24,310 nt of DNA from an uncultured Flavobacteriaceae bacterium (GTDB taxonomy: Bacteria; Bacteroidota; Bacteroidia; Flavobacteriales; Flavobacteriaceae). The translations under genes were made by a program, and so were the position numbers. The notes below the pieces were generated by a model. That model did not search any database, was not told the DNA's origin, and worked only from the letters and a program-made list of their open reading frames with translations. The stretch is from NCBI GenBank assembly GCA_913020685.1, contig CAJWAY010000006.1:1-24310 (forward strand). The letters are read 5' to 3'. Every line of letters starts with the position of its first letter. Within the stretch, counting starts at the first letter, position 1. Shown piece by piece: positions 1 through 8,394 of this stretch.

Positions 1-24
1 TGGCTTTAATTTTCTTACTGACAT
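1..24 (-). CDS. rplB: Ribosomal protein uL2 (L2), 5' end only
   Basis: Only the first eight codons lie in the window, reading MSVRKLKP on the minus strand from an ATG whose A is at position 24. That is the usual N-terminus of Bacteroidota L2. It starts 9 bases after the rplW stop, the normal position of rplB in the S10 operon. L2 is a large-subunit protein near the peptidyl-transferase centre. The rest of the gene runs off the left edge, so nothing else can be checked. The call rests on a very short peptide plus strong synteny. Confidence 0.85.
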
Positions 25-33
25 TAGACGTTT

Positions 34-324
34 TTATAGATTACTGTAAAAATCTATGACATCCCCTTCGACAAGTTGAACCATAGCCTTTTTGGTGGCA
101 TTGGTTTTACCAAATTGGATACCAGTTTTTGTATATTTTGTCTTTCTTTCAGGCCCACGATTTAGAGTTCTAACTTTATTAACAGAAACACCATAAGCTA
201 CTTCTACAGCTTTTTTAATTTCAACTTTGTTTGCTTTGGTGTTTACCAGAAAACTATAACAATTTTGAAGCTCACTAGCAGAGGTGGCTTTTTCAGTAAT
301 TATGGGTTTTATTAAAACATCCAT
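34..324 (-). CDS. rplW: Ribosomal protein uL23 (L23)
   Basis: A 96-residue protein starting MDVLIKPIITEKAT, the typical L23 opening (IKP...TEK). L23 sits at the polypeptide exit tunnel of the 50S subunit and is the docking site for trigger factor and SRP. The middle contains the basic stretch that follows the VNKVRTLN motif, which contacts 23S rRNA. Length is normal for bacteria. It lies 5 bases after rplD and 9 bases before rplB, so it is an internal gene of the operon and is probably translated by coupling. Nothing unusual was seen. Confidence 0.98.
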   Translation of the reverse strand: MDVLIKPIITEKATSASELQNCYSFLVNTKANKVEIKKAVEVAYGVSVNKVRTLNRGPERKTKYTKTGIQFGKTNATKKAMVQLVEGDVIDFYSNL

Positions 325-329
325 TTTTT

Positions 330-962
330 TTAGGATTTATTTAAAATTGTCTCAATTCCGGAAATAGCACTTTCAAAAAGGACCAAGCTAGAAGCGTTAG
401 TTATATGATAAGTATTTAATTCTGAGTTAGTTATAACTTTAGAATATCCCAAATTTCGAGACGACAAATATACATTATTATTTGGTTCACCCAAGACCAA
501 TAAAGACTTTTTATCCCTCAAACCGAGGGCATTGAGTAAATCATTGTATAAAGATGTTTTGGGTGAGTCCATTTGGAAATCCTCAATAATCAAAATACTT
601 TTTTGCTTTGCTTTAATACTCAATGCCGATTTTCTTGCTAATCTCTTAACTTTTTTATTAACTTTCTGATTGTAGTCTCTTGGGACTGGGCCAAATATTC
701 TCCCTCCTCCGCGAAAGATAGGATTCTTAATACTTCCCGCTCGAGCGGTGCCTGTTCCTTTTTGCTTTTTGATTTTACGGGTACTACCTACAATTTCAGA
801 CCTTTCTTTAGACTTGTGAGTTCCTTGTCGTTTGTTAGCCAAATGTTGTTTTACATCCAGATATATGGCATGATTATTCGGATCAATCCCAAAAACCCGT
901 GGATTCAACTTGACCTTTCTGCCGGTCTCTTTTCCTTTATTATTAAGTACCGATAATTCCAT
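330..962 (-). CDS. rplD: Ribosomal protein uL4 (L4)
   Basis: A 210-residue L4, with the start MELSVLNNKGKETG and the conserved tunnel-loop segment containing RQGTHKSKER, QKGTGTARAGS and GGGRIFGP (about residues 45-95). The extended loop lines the exit tunnel, where macrolide-resistance changes occur in other bacteria; I see no obvious deletion there. Its ATG overlaps the rplC stop codon by one base (TAATG arrangement at 962), which points to translational coupling. In Escherichia coli L4 also represses the S10 operon through a leader RNA. Here rpsJ is internal to a longer operon, with no long leader before it, so that mechanism is not evident. Confidence 0.98.
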   Translation of the reverse strand: MELSVLNNKGKETGRKVKLNPRVFGIDPNNHAIYLDVKQHLANKRQGTHKSKERSEIVGSTRKIKKQKGTGTARAGSIKNPIFRGGGRIFGPVPRDYNQKVNKKVKRLARKSALSIKAKQKSILIIEDFQMDSPKTSLYNDLLNALGLRDKKSLLVLGEPNNNVYLSSRNLGYSKVITNSELNTYHITNASSLVLFESAISGIETILNKS

Positions 963-1579
963 TATTTCTGAACAATTACATATGAATTTTTGTGACCCGG
1001 AACGCAGCCTTTGACAACCAAAAGATTCTTTTCAGTGACAACCTTAACAACAGCAAGATTTTGCACTTTAACTTTTTCATTACCAGTCTGACCAGCCATG
1101 CGCATGCCTTTGAATACTCGTGCGGGATAAGAGGCTGCACCTATAGAACCCGGTGCTCTCAAACGATTGTGCTGGCCATGTGTAGCCTGTCCGACCCCGG
1201 CAAATCCATGACGCTTCACCACACCTTGGAATCCTTTTCCTTTGGATGTACCTGATACATCTACAAATTCCCCTTCTTTAAAATGATCAACAGTTATTAT
1301 ATCTCCTAATTTGAATTCTTCTTCAAAGTCCCGGAATTCGGCGAGCTTATTCTTAGGAGTAGTATTTGATTTCTTAAAGTGCCCTTTTGAGGCATTTGTG
1401 ACATTTTTATCCGCCTTGTCATCGAAACCCAATTGTAGCGCATCATACCCATCAACTGCTTTGGTTCTGACTTGGGTAACCACGCATGGTCCAACCTCCA
1501 ATACCGTGCAAGGTAAATTTTTCCCTTTTTTGTTAAAGAGACTGGTCATGCCAATTTTTCTTCCTATTAACCCAGACAT
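962..1579 (-). CDS. rplC: Ribosomal protein uL3 (L3)
   Basis: A 205-residue L3 beginning MSGLIGRKIGMTSLF, the family's hallmark N-terminus. The central part holds GTSKGKGFQGVVKRHGF and the C-terminal half holds HGQHNRLRAPGSIG and FKGMRMAGQTG. These form the extension that reaches toward the peptidyl-transferase centre. L3 is one of the first proteins to bind 23S rRNA. The gene is 18 bases downstream of rpsJ and overlaps rplD by one base. Length and motifs are ordinary. Confidence 0.98.
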   Translation of the reverse strand: MSGLIGRKIGMTSLFNKKGKNLPCTVLEVGPCVVTQVRTKAVDGYDALQLGFDDKADKNVTNASKGHFKKSNTTPKNKLAEFRDFEEEFKLGDIITVDHFKEGEFVDVSGTSKGKGFQGVVKRHGFAGVGQATHGQHNRLRAPGSIGAASYPARVFKGMRMAGQTGNEKVKVQNLAVVKVVTEKNLLVVKGCVPGHKNSYVIVQK

Positions 1580-1597
1580 TTATTTATATTTTAAAAA

Positions 1598-1903
1598 TTA
1601 AACCTTTATTTCAACCTCCACACCACTGGGTAATTCTAACTTCATCAAAGCATCAATAGTTTTTGATGAGGAACTGTAAATGTCCAGCAATCGCTTATAT
1701 GAATGTAATTTGAATTGTTCCCTAGATTTTTTATTAACGTGTGGGGAACGTAATACCGTAAAAATTTTCTTGTGGGTAGGCAAAGGAATAGGTCCTGTTA
1801 CCACAGCACCAGTGGTTTTAACAGTCTTTACAATTTTATCTGCAGACTTGTCCACCAAGTTGTGGTCATAAGACTTTAATTTTATTCTTATTTTTTGGCT
1901 CAT
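1598..1903 (-). CDS. rpsJ: Ribosomal protein uS10 (S10 / NusE)
   Basis: A 101-residue S10, MSQKIRIKLKSYDHNLVDKSA, with the conserved TGPIPLPT and SPHVNKKSREQF motifs. S10 is a 30S head protein and, as NusE, also joins NusB in transcription antitermination. It follows fusA by only 10 bases. In many bacteria tuf separates fusA from rpsJ and rpsJ opens a separate S10 operon. Here the str and S10 units are joined, as is common in Bacteroidota, and no promoter-like gap separates them. Confidence 0.98.
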   Translation of the reverse strand: MSQKIRIKLKSYDHNLVDKSADKIVKTVKTTGAVVTGPIPLPTHKKIFTVLRSPHVNKKSREQFKLHSYKRLLDIYSSSSKTIDALMKLELPSGVEVEIKV

Positions 1904-1913
1904 TATTTAAGCT

Positions 1914-4040
1914 TTATGAATTATTCCCTTTAATTTCAGCGATAATACCTTCAGAAATGTTAGTCGGTGTCTCCGAATAGTGATCAAATTCCATAGTTGA
2001 GGTAGCACGACCAGAGGAGAGAGTTCTCAGAGAAGTTACATATCCAAACATTTCAGACAATGGAACTTCTGCCTTAACGACTTTTGATCCGGCCCTGTCG
2101 TCCATAGAGTTTACTTGTCCTCTTCGTCGATTTAAATCTCCAACTATGTCTCCCATGTTTTCTTCAGGTGTTAGAACTTCGAGCTTCATTATGGGTTCCA
2201 TGATTACAGCTCGAGCAGATCTTGCTGACTCTTTAAATCCTAGTTTGGCTGCAAGTTCAAAAGAAAGAGAATCAGAATCTACTGGGTGGAAAGATCCATC
2301 CTTTAGAGTTACTTTCATGGAATCCACTTCAAACCCAGCTAAAGGCCCATTTTTCATAGAATCTCTAAATCCCTTCTCCACAGAGGGAATGTATTCTTTA
2401 GGAATATTACCCCCTTTTATTTCATTGATAAACTCTAATCCTACTTTTCCTTCCTCAGAAGGTTCGAGTGTAAATACAATATCTGCGAATTTACCACGAC
2501 CACCAGTTTGTTTTTTGTAAACTTCGCGATGGTCAGCCACAGCCGTAAGTGCTTCTTTGTATTCCACTTGAGGTTGTCCTTGGTTAACCTCCACCTTGAA
2601 CTCTCGTCTTAAACGATCAATGATAATATCCAAATGCAATTCTCCCATTCCAGAGATGACAGTCTGACCAGATGACTCATCAGTTTTTACCTGGAAAGTT
2701 GGATCTTCTTCAGCCAATTTAGCCAGTGACATTCCAAGCTTATCTATATCAGCTTTAGTTTTGGGCTCAACAGCAATACCTATTACAGGATCAGGGAAGT
2801 CCATACTCTCAAGTATGATGGGAGATTTCTCCGCAGAAAGGGTATCCCCTGTTTTAATATCTTTAAATCCAACTGCAGCACCAATGTCACCCGCCTCAAT
2901 AAAATCAATAGCATTTTGTTTGTTGGAATGCATTTGATAGATGCGGGAAATTCGCTCTTTTTTATCTGTACGATTATTTAGCACATAAGATCCAGCATCA
3001 AGCCTGCCTGAATAGGCTCTAAAAAAAGCCAGACGCCCAACATAGGGGTCGGTAGCAATTTTGAAAGCCAGGGCAGCAAATGGCTCACTGACCATTGGTT
3101 TTCTTGTTATTTCAATACCTTTGAGAGGATCTGTACCCACGATACCCTCTTTGTCTTCAGGAGAAGGCAAATAACGGCATACAGCATCCAACAAAAACTG
3201 CACCCCTTTGTTTTTGAATGAAGAACCACAAATCATAGGAATTATACTCATTTCTTGAGTTGCTGCCCTTAGGGCATTATGGATTTCATCCTCAGTAATA
3301 GAATCTGAATCTTCAAAATATTTTTCTAGGAGGTTTTCATCATTTTCAGCGACAGCCTCAATCAACTGTCCTCTGAGTGATTCTGCCTCATCTTTCAAAT
3401 CCTCGGGAATATCAATAACGTCAAAAGTTGATCCAAAGTTGTCATCGTGCCAAACAATAGCTCGATTTTTCACTAGATCAACGATACCTTTAAAATCTTC
3501 CTCTTCTCCAATATTCAATACAATTGGAACGGCATTGGACTTGAGCATATCTTTAACTTGTTGACAAACGTTTAGGAAATTAGATCCTTGTCTATCCATT
3601 TTGTTAACAAACCCAATACGAGGCACTTTGTAATTATCAGCTAAACGCCAGTTAGTCTCTGACTGGGGTTCAACACCATCAACGGCAGAAAATAAAAAAA
3701 CCAATCCATCCAGTACTCGGAGTGATCGGTTTACCTCAACAGTGAAATCGACGTGACCGGGGGTATCAATAATATTAAAGTGATAATCTTTTGCATCTGC
3801 AGTGGGTTTGCCTTGTTCTGTTGGAAATTCCCAAGTACAAGTCGTAGCAGCAGATGTGATGGTGATCCCTCTTTCTTGTTCTTGCTCCATCCAGTCCATT
3901 GTTGCCGCACCATCATGCACCTCACCAATTTTGTGACTTACACCAGTATAAAACAATATCCTTTCAGTGGTAGTTGTTTTTCCAGCATCAATATGGGCAG
4001 CGATACCTATGTTTCGAGTGTATTTTAAGTCTCTTGACAT
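1914..4040 (-). CDS. fusA: Translation elongation factor G (EF-G)
   Basis: A 708-residue translational GTPase that drives ribosomal translocation. The G domain shows the P-loop AHIDAGKT (residues 15-22), switch II DTPGH (92-96) and NKMD (146-149). The switch I segment ending in RGITI is near residue 60. Later domains include GMGELHLDI (domain III) and a domain IV carrying GGRGKFADI. The length matches canonical EF-G, and the gene sits between rpsG (6 bases away) and rpsJ (10 bases away). This supports EF-G proper rather than a paralogue such as EF-G2 or TetM. No anomaly was seen. Confidence 0.98.
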   Translation of the reverse strand: MSRDLKYTRNIGIAAHIDAGKTTTTERILFYTGVSHKIGEVHDGAATMDWMEQEQERGITITSAATTCTWEFPTEQGKPTADAKDYHFNIIDTPGHVDFTVEVNRSLRVLDGLVFLFSAVDGVEPQSETNWRLADNYKVPRIGFVNKMDRQGSNFLNVCQQVKDMLKSNAVPIVLNIGEEEDFKGIVDLVKNRAIVWHDDNFGSTFDVIDIPEDLKDEAESLRGQLIEAVAENDENLLEKYFEDSDSITEDEIHNALRAATQEMSIIPMICGSSFKNKGVQFLLDAVCRYLPSPEDKEGIVGTDPLKGIEITRKPMVSEPFAALAFKIATDPYVGRLAFFRAYSGRLDAGSYVLNNRTDKKERISRIYQMHSNKQNAIDFIEAGDIGAAVGFKDIKTGDTLSAEKSPIILESMDFPDPVIGIAVEPKTKADIDKLGMSLAKLAEEDPTFQVKTDESSGQTVISGMGELHLDIIIDRLRREFKVEVNQGQPQVEYKEALTAVADHREVYKKQTGGRGKFADIVFTLEPSEEGKVGLEFINEIKGGNIPKEYIPSVEKGFRDSMKNGPLAGFEVDSMKVTLKDGSFHPVDSDSLSFELAAKLGFKESARSARAVIMEPIMKLEVLTPEENMGDIVGDLNRRRGQVNSMDDRAGSKVVKAEVPLSEMFGYVTSLRTLSSGRATSTMEFDHYSETPTNISEGIIAEIKGNNS

Positions 4041-4046
4041 TATTGG

Positions 4047-4523
4047 TTAGAATCTAAAGTGTGAGAATGCTTTATTGGCCTCGGCCATTTTGTGGGTGTC
4101 GACTCTTTTTTTCACAGCAGCGCCTTCTTCTTTTGCTGCGGCCAAAACCTCTTGTGCAAGACGGAGTGCCATCGATTTTTCATTTCGCTTGCGAGCAGCG
4201 GTAATTAACCACTTCATAGCAAGGGAAACTTTTCTATCGGGGCGAATTTGCATTGGTATTTGGAAAGTAGCACCTCCTACCCTTCTACTCCTTACCTCTA
4301 CGTGTGGCATCACATTGGATAAGGCATCTTTCCACAATTCCAAAGGTGTTTTATCTTCATCTTGGTTACGCTCTTCTACAATTTCTATGGCATCATAAAA
4401 AATATTAAACGCTGTAGATTTTTTACCATCCCACATCAACATATTTACAAAACGGGTGACCAATTGGTCATTGAATTTAGGATCAGGCAGCAGGGGGCGT
4501 TTCTTAGCTTGTCTTTTTCTCAT
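4047..4523 (-). CDS. rpsG: Ribosomal protein uS7 (S7)
   Basis: A 158-residue S7 starting MRKRQAKKRPLLPDPKF, with the conserved GGATFQIPM and MKWLITAARKRNEKSM stretches and the C-terminal HKMAEANKAFSHFRF. S7 nucleates assembly of the 30S head and lies at the E site and mRNA exit. The rpsL-rpsG gap is 22 bases. In E. coli this gap is longer and folds into the S7 autoregulatory site; there is little room for an equivalent structure here. The gene is normal in length and content. Confidence 0.98.
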   Translation of the reverse strand: MRKRQAKKRPLLPDPKFNDQLVTRFVNMLMWDGKKSTAFNIFYDAIEIVEERNQDEDKTPLELWKDALSNVMPHVEVRSRRVGGATFQIPMQIRPDRKVSLAMKWLITAARKRNEKSMALRLAQEVLAAAKEEGAAVKKRVDTHKMAEANKAFSHFRF

Positions 4524-4545
4524 AGTTAAGTTTCAAGAATTAAGG

Positions 4546-4920
4546 CTATTTCTTAGGTCTTTTTGCACCATATTTGGAACGGCGTTGAAGGCGTCCTTCA
4601 ACACCAGCGGTGTCTAATGCCCCTCTTACAATGTGATATCGAACTCCAGGTAAATCCTTTACTCTTCCACCACGTACCAGAACTATCGAGTGTTCCTGGA
4701 GATTGTGTCCTTCACCAGGTATGTATGCGTTGACCTCTTTACCATTAGTTAAACGAACTCTGGCAACTTTGCGCATTGCTGAATTTGGCTTTTTTGGTGT
4801 AGTGGTGTATACTCTAGTACAAACACCGCGTCTTTGCGGACAAGAATCCAAAGCGGCCGATTTACTTTTCTTATTGATAGTAACTCTTCCTTTTCGAACT
4901 AATTGTGCTATAGTTGGCAT
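4546..4920 (-). CDS. rpsL: Ribosomal protein uS12 (S12)
   Basis: A 124-residue S12, first gene of the operon, beginning MPTIAQLVRKGR. It forms part of the decoding centre. The segment TTPKKPNSAMRK (residues 40-51) and RGGRVKDLPGVRYH (83-96) carry lysines at positions 43 and 88. Changes at these lysines give streptomycin resistance or dependence in other bacteria, so the allele looks wild type at both. The start is fixed by the family N-terminus. A promoter of Bacteroidota type lies 35-66 bases upstream of the start codon, giving a leader of roughly 28 bases. Confidence 0.98.
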   Translation of the reverse strand: MPTIAQLVRKGRVTINKKSKSAALDSCPQRRGVCTRVYTTTPKKPNSAMRKVARVRLTNGKEVNAYIPGEGHNLQEHSIVLVRGGRVKDLPGVRYHIVRGALDTAGVEGRLQRRSKYGAKRPKK

Positions 4921-4954
4921 ATTTTCTTTTAAAAAACCCTTTTTTATGGGCGTG

Positions 4955-4986
4955 CAAATGTATAGATTATTTTTTTTCTATTCAAA
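4955..4986 (-). promoter_or_regulatory. Promoter of the str/S10 ribosomal operon
   Basis: On the minus strand a TTTG (4983-4986) is followed after 20 bases by TACATTTG (4955-4962), which fits the Bacteroidota vegetative promoter (TTTG about 19-21 bases before TAnnTTTG). The -7 element continues as CAC. The transcription start would fall near 4949, about 28 bases before the rpsL ATG. This is the best promoter in the window. The motif match is seen; activity is inferred. Confidence 0.75.
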
Positions 4987-5029
4987 CCCTTGGCCCGCAA
5001 ATTTTGTAGTTTATTTAAAAAATTGTCTA

Positions 5030-5042
5030 ACCAAATTTTGGT
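5030..5042. repeat. Short perfect inverted repeat (possible operator)
   Basis: ACCAAA-T-TTTGGT is a 13-base palindrome with a one-base centre. It lies about 44 bases upstream of the -33 element of the rpsL promoter. Such a sequence could be a dimeric regulator site, but one of this size can arise by chance in AT-rich DNA. Confidence 0.25.
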
Positions 5043-5149
5043 CTAATGTATATAGATATGTCTGAGATTACTTAACATATTAATTTTACGAATTATAAAA
5101 TGCGTAAATCCAATTTTTTTTATTTTTGGGTTTTTTTTGATTAATTTCT

Positions 5150-5172
5150 GGTTAACTAGCTATGATTTAACC
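5150..5172. repeat. Inverted repeat upstream of susC (possible operator)
   Basis: GGTTAA (5150-5155) and TTAACC (5167-5172) are perfect 6-base inverted arms, 11 bases apart, ending about 100 bases before the susC ATG. The spacing would suit a dimeric DNA-binding protein. No second copy was noticed in the region, so a function is only a guess. Confidence 0.25.
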
Positions 5173-5253
5173 TACGAGGGGTCAAATTAAATAGATATTC
5201 TTATCTTGGGGCCCATTAAAATTCTCAGTTACACTAGTTGTAAATAGTATTGA

Positions 5254-5261
5254 TAAATTTG
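5254..5261 (+). promoter_or_regulatory. Possible -7 element of susC
   Basis: TAAATTTG matches TAnnTTTG and ends 12 bases before the susC ATG. No TTG or TTTG lies at the right distance upstream. The implied leader would be only about 8 bases. This is a weak candidate, given because no better one was seen. Confidence 0.25.
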
Positions 5262-5273
5262 TTAACCATATTT

Positions 5274-8200
5274 ATGAAATATTTATTGACTTACTTTATT
5301 TTGGCTTTTTTGGCCCCATTTACAATCCAAGCCCAACAAAACATCCTTGTAAGTGGAATCATTTATGACGAATATGGTATGCCTTTACCTGGCGCAACGG
5401 TTATAGAAGTAGGAACTGTCAATGGTGTATCCACTGATTTTGATGGAAACTACACTATCGAAGTTTTAAAAGGAGCTAACTTAGAATACAGTTATGTAGG
5501 CTATAAACCTCAGACTGCATTGGCTATTTCTGATACCCCTTTAAATATCACATTGTTACCCGCCAATGAATTGGAAGAAGTAGTTGTGGTGGCTTATGGA
5601 AGCCAGTCAAAACAATCCATTGTAGGATCTGTTGCAGTGATCTCTGAGAGTGACATTCAAGCCCAACCAGCTACCACCATCACTCAGGCCATTCAAGGAA
5701 ACGTACCTGGGATAAATATCGTTAACACCGGAGGAGTTCCAGGAACCAACCCCACTATAAGGATCAGAGGGATAGGCTCAATTAATGCCTCTGCTGCACC
5801 ACTTATAATAGTTGACGGGGCCCCATTTAATGGCAACCTCAACAGTATTGCTCAAGAACAAGTGGCCTCAATATCTGTGCTTAAGGACGCCTCATCAACT
5901 TCACTCTATGGTTCTCGGGGAGCAAATGGTGTAATTATTGTAACTACTAAATCGGGAGTTAGAGAAACACCAACAAGAATTTCATTAAATACTGTTTATG
6001 GAAATTCAAATATGGCTAGTCAAATGCATGATCTTTTGGGGATTGAAGATTATACTCGATTCTTTTGGGAAGCAATTAAAAATAAGGAAATGTATACGAA
6101 TGGCCTGACGGCTGAAGCAGCCGGTTCAACTGCCTCTTCTAACTTAATTGATGCACTTGCTTATAATCCCTTTGGATTAGAGCAGCCTATTGATGCACAA
6201 GGAAATCTTAATGCCACCGCAGCCTGGGACACCGATTGGAAAGAGGCTATATTGAATAAAAACGCCTACAAAAAACAACACGGTTTATCAATTTCTGGAG
6301 GAAGTGAAAAAACTTCCTTTTATTTAGGGTCTAACTACCTCAAAGAAGAAGGTCAAGTAAAAACAACCTATTTCGAAAGATTTGCCACCCGAATTAATGT
6401 AGATACAGAAGTAAATGACTACATTAAAACTGGACTTAATGTCTCCTATTCCACTTCAAAACAAAATGCACCCAACCAATCCGGAACAAGTTTTTCCAAC
6501 TCCATTCAATGGATATATACCATACCAAGTTATTATCCTCTTTACCGTAGAGAGGCTGACGGGACACTTTATAAAGATGCTGGAGGTTTGACTCAATTCG
6601 ATTATGGTAACAACAACAGTCAAATCGTCAATGGTGTGAGACCCGCTTTATCAAATGAAAATGGACTGGGAGCCCTATTGAACAATGAAATATTAAAAAC
6701 TAGGACGTATGCCTCAATGAATGGTTATCTAAAAATTAAACTCCTTCCAGAGTTGAATTTTAAATCAAATATATTTTATGAAAGAGCTACCCTCGACGAT
6801 TACAGATATACGCACAACAAATTTGGTGCTGCTTCCTCGGTTCAAGGAAGAGTATCTCAAGACCGTAATTATTTTACTACATTAAATGCCATTCAAACAC
6901 TCAATTACAGTAATACTTTTGAGTTGCATACTATAAAAGCAGACGCCATATTTGAATCATACCAATTGGAACAAGATTTATTAAATGCTCAGGGAACAGG
7001 TTATTTACCTAATGTAAAAGTATTGAATGGAAGTACCGTACCTGAAAGTGTTGGCGGAGCGATCAATAAGGAACGTATTCTCAGTGCCATTTCCCGTTTT
7101 AGTTACAACTATGATAATAAGTATTTTGCTGAAGTTTCCTTCAGGAGAGATGGGTCTACCAAGTTTTCAAAAGATACGCGATGGGGTAATTTTTATTCCT
7201 ATGGAGGGTCTTGGATAATCTCAAATGAACCTTTTACAGATGAAATAACTTGGTTGGACTATTTGAAATTAAAATTCTCATATGGTGAATTGGGAAATAA
7301 TAGAAGCATTGGGTTTTTTCCCTATCTTCAAGTTTTTGACACTGGTTACAACCAATTGGATAATACTGGGGTGATCTCCTCTCAGTTTGTCGATCCAAAT
7401 TTGACGTGGGAAAAAACTGCCTTACTAAATTTTGGAACTGAGTTCACGCTAATTGAGGGTAAACTTCAAGGAAGCATCGAATACTACAGTAAAGAATCCA
7501 TAGACCTGATTTATGACAAACCTTTAGCAATATCAACTGGTAATAAATCCATAAAAACCAACATTGGAGCAATAAAAAATTCAGGAATCGAATTTTCCTT
7601 CAATTCAATGGTTGTGAAAAAAGATTATTTTACAGTTGACCTGGGCGTTAATTTTTCCTTTGACAAAAATGAAATCAGTGAACTCACCCAAGACGAATTC
7701 GTTACTGGAACCAAAAAATGGAAAGTTGGAAAATCTCTTTACGAATTCTTTATCAGACAGTCTGCCGGTGTGGATCCTGAAGACGGTTATCAAATGTGGT
7801 ACAAAGATGAATTATCAGCTGAAGGTGAACCCACAGGTAAGCGAGTTACCACAAAGGACTATTCAGAGGCGACCAGATATTATATGAATAAATCTTCTCT
7901 GCCCAAAGTGGTTGGAGGTTTCAATACCAATGTTACCTTCAAAAACTTTGACATGAATATTTTGATGAATTTTAGTTTTGGATCCTACCTACATGACAGT
8001 GTATATGCAAGCTTAATGAACGGTTTTGAATCTCCTGGCAGAAATGGACATCCAAACTTAAAAAATAGATGGCAGAATCCTGGTGACAAGACGGATGTAC
8101 CTCTATTTCTGAATGAACAAAACGATTTTAATGCTATTTCCTCTAGGTTTTTATTTAAAAATAACTATCTCAGGGTTAGAGGACTTAACCTAGGGTACAC

Positions 8201-8384
8201 TTTTGACGAAAACTGGATGGAAAATTTTCAAATCCATGGCTTGAGGGTTTATTTACAAGGAGACAATTTATTTACCTTTCAGTCTCACAAGGGAATTGAT
8301 CCCGAGCAAGAACTCTCTGGTTTAACAAACAACAGATCACACCAAATGAAAACCATTTCCCTGGGGGTTAATCTTCAATTGTAA
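5274..8384 (+). CDS. SusC/RagA-family TonB-dependent outer-membrane transporter
   Basis: The open frame reaches back to a TTG at 5250, but the ATG at 5274 is preferred. It starts a clean signal peptide (MKYLLTYFILAFLAPF, cleavage near residue 20, A-QQ) and gives 1036 residues. A carboxypeptidase-regulatory-like domain follows (about 24-95, with PLPGATV and FDGNYTI). Then come a possible TonB-box region EEVVVVAYG near residue 100 and the plug domain ending in the SusC signature LYGSRGANGVIIVTTK (about 210-225). The remainder is a 22-strand-type barrel. There is no N-terminal STN signalling extension, so transcriptional signalling through an anti-sigma factor is not expected. It pairs with the susD-like gene 10 bases downstream. 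The substrate cannot be read from the sequence. Confidence 0.95.
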   Translation: MKYLLTYFILAFLAPFTIQAQQNILVSGIIYDEYGMPLPGATVIEVGTVNGVSTDFDGNYTIEVLKGANLEYSYVGYKPQTALAISDTPLNITLLPANELEEVVVVAYGSQSKQSIVGSVAVISESDIQAQPATTITQAIQGNVPGINIVNTGGVPGTNPTIRIRGIGSINASAAPLIIVDGAPFNGNLNSIAQEQVASISVLKDASSTSLYGSRGANGVIIVTTKSGVRETPTRISLNTVYGNSNMASQMHDLLGIEDYTRFFWEAIKNKEMYTNGLTAEAAGSTASSNLIDALAYNPFGLEQPIDAQGNLNATAAWDTDWKEAILNKNAYKKQHGLSISGGSEKTSFYLGSNYLKEEGQVKTTYFERFATRINVDTEVNDYIKTGLNVSYSTSKQNAPNQSGTSFSNSIQWIYTIPSYYPLYRREADGTLYKDAGGLTQFDYGNNNSQIVNGVRPALSNENGLGALLNNEILKTRTYASMNGYLKIKLLPELNFKSNIFYERATLDDYRYTHNKFGAASSVQGRVSQDRNYFTTLNAIQTLNYSNTFELHTIKADAIFESYQLEQDLLNAQGTGYLPNVKVLNGSTVPESVGGAINKERILSAISRFSYNYDNKYFAEVSFRRDGSTKFSKDTRWGNFYSYGGSWIISNEPFTDEITWLDYLKLKFSYGELGNNRSIGFFPYLQVFDTGYNQLDNTGVISSQFVDPNLTWEKTALLNFGTEFTLIEGKLQGSIEYYSKESIDLIYDKPLAISTGNKSIKTNIGAIKNSGIEFSFNSMVVKKDYFTVDLGVNFSFDKNEISELTQDEFVTGTKKWKVGKSLYEFFIRQSAGVDPEDGYQMWYKDELSAEGEPTGKRVTTKDYSEATRYYMNKSSLPKVVGGFNTNVTFKNFDMNILMNFSFGSYLHDSVYASLMNGFESPGRNGHPNLKNRWQNPGDKTDVPLFLNEQNDFNAISSRFLFKNNYLRVRGLNLGYTFDENWMENFQIHGLRVYLQGDNLFTFQSHKGIDPEQELSGLTNNRSHQMKTISLGVNLQL

Positions 8385-8394
8385 AATTTTGATC

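Larger units (their letters stand above)
4921..5273. other. Divergent intergenic region rpsL / susC
   Basis: A 353-base AT-rich gap between two divergent genes. The left end holds the rpsL operon promoter. The middle has long T-runs (about 5112-5139) and two short inverted repeats (5030-5042 and 5150-5172). The right end has a lone TAnnTTTG sequence just before susC. I see no tRNA, no convincing small gene and no terminator-like hairpin followed by a T-run. Confidence 0.7.

Noticed and set aside
2146..2520. 124-codon plus-strand frame antisense to fusA
   Set aside because: It mirrors conserved EF-G domain IV/V sequence and has no independent support.
4703..5065. 120-codon plus-strand frame over rpsL and its promoter
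   Set aside because: It is antisense to rpsL and runs through the promoter region. Its N-terminal half is the complement of conserved S12 codons.
5112..5139. T-runs upstream of susC as a phase-variable tract
   Set aside because: The runs are interrupted, about 100 or more bases from the gene and outside any promoter spacer I could define. They are ordinary for an AT-rich intergenic region.
5250..5273. N-terminal extension of SusC from a TTG codon
   Set aside because: The extension adds eight residues before a Met that itself opens a normal signal peptide. It also overlaps the only -7-like sequence. The ATG at 5274 is the better start.
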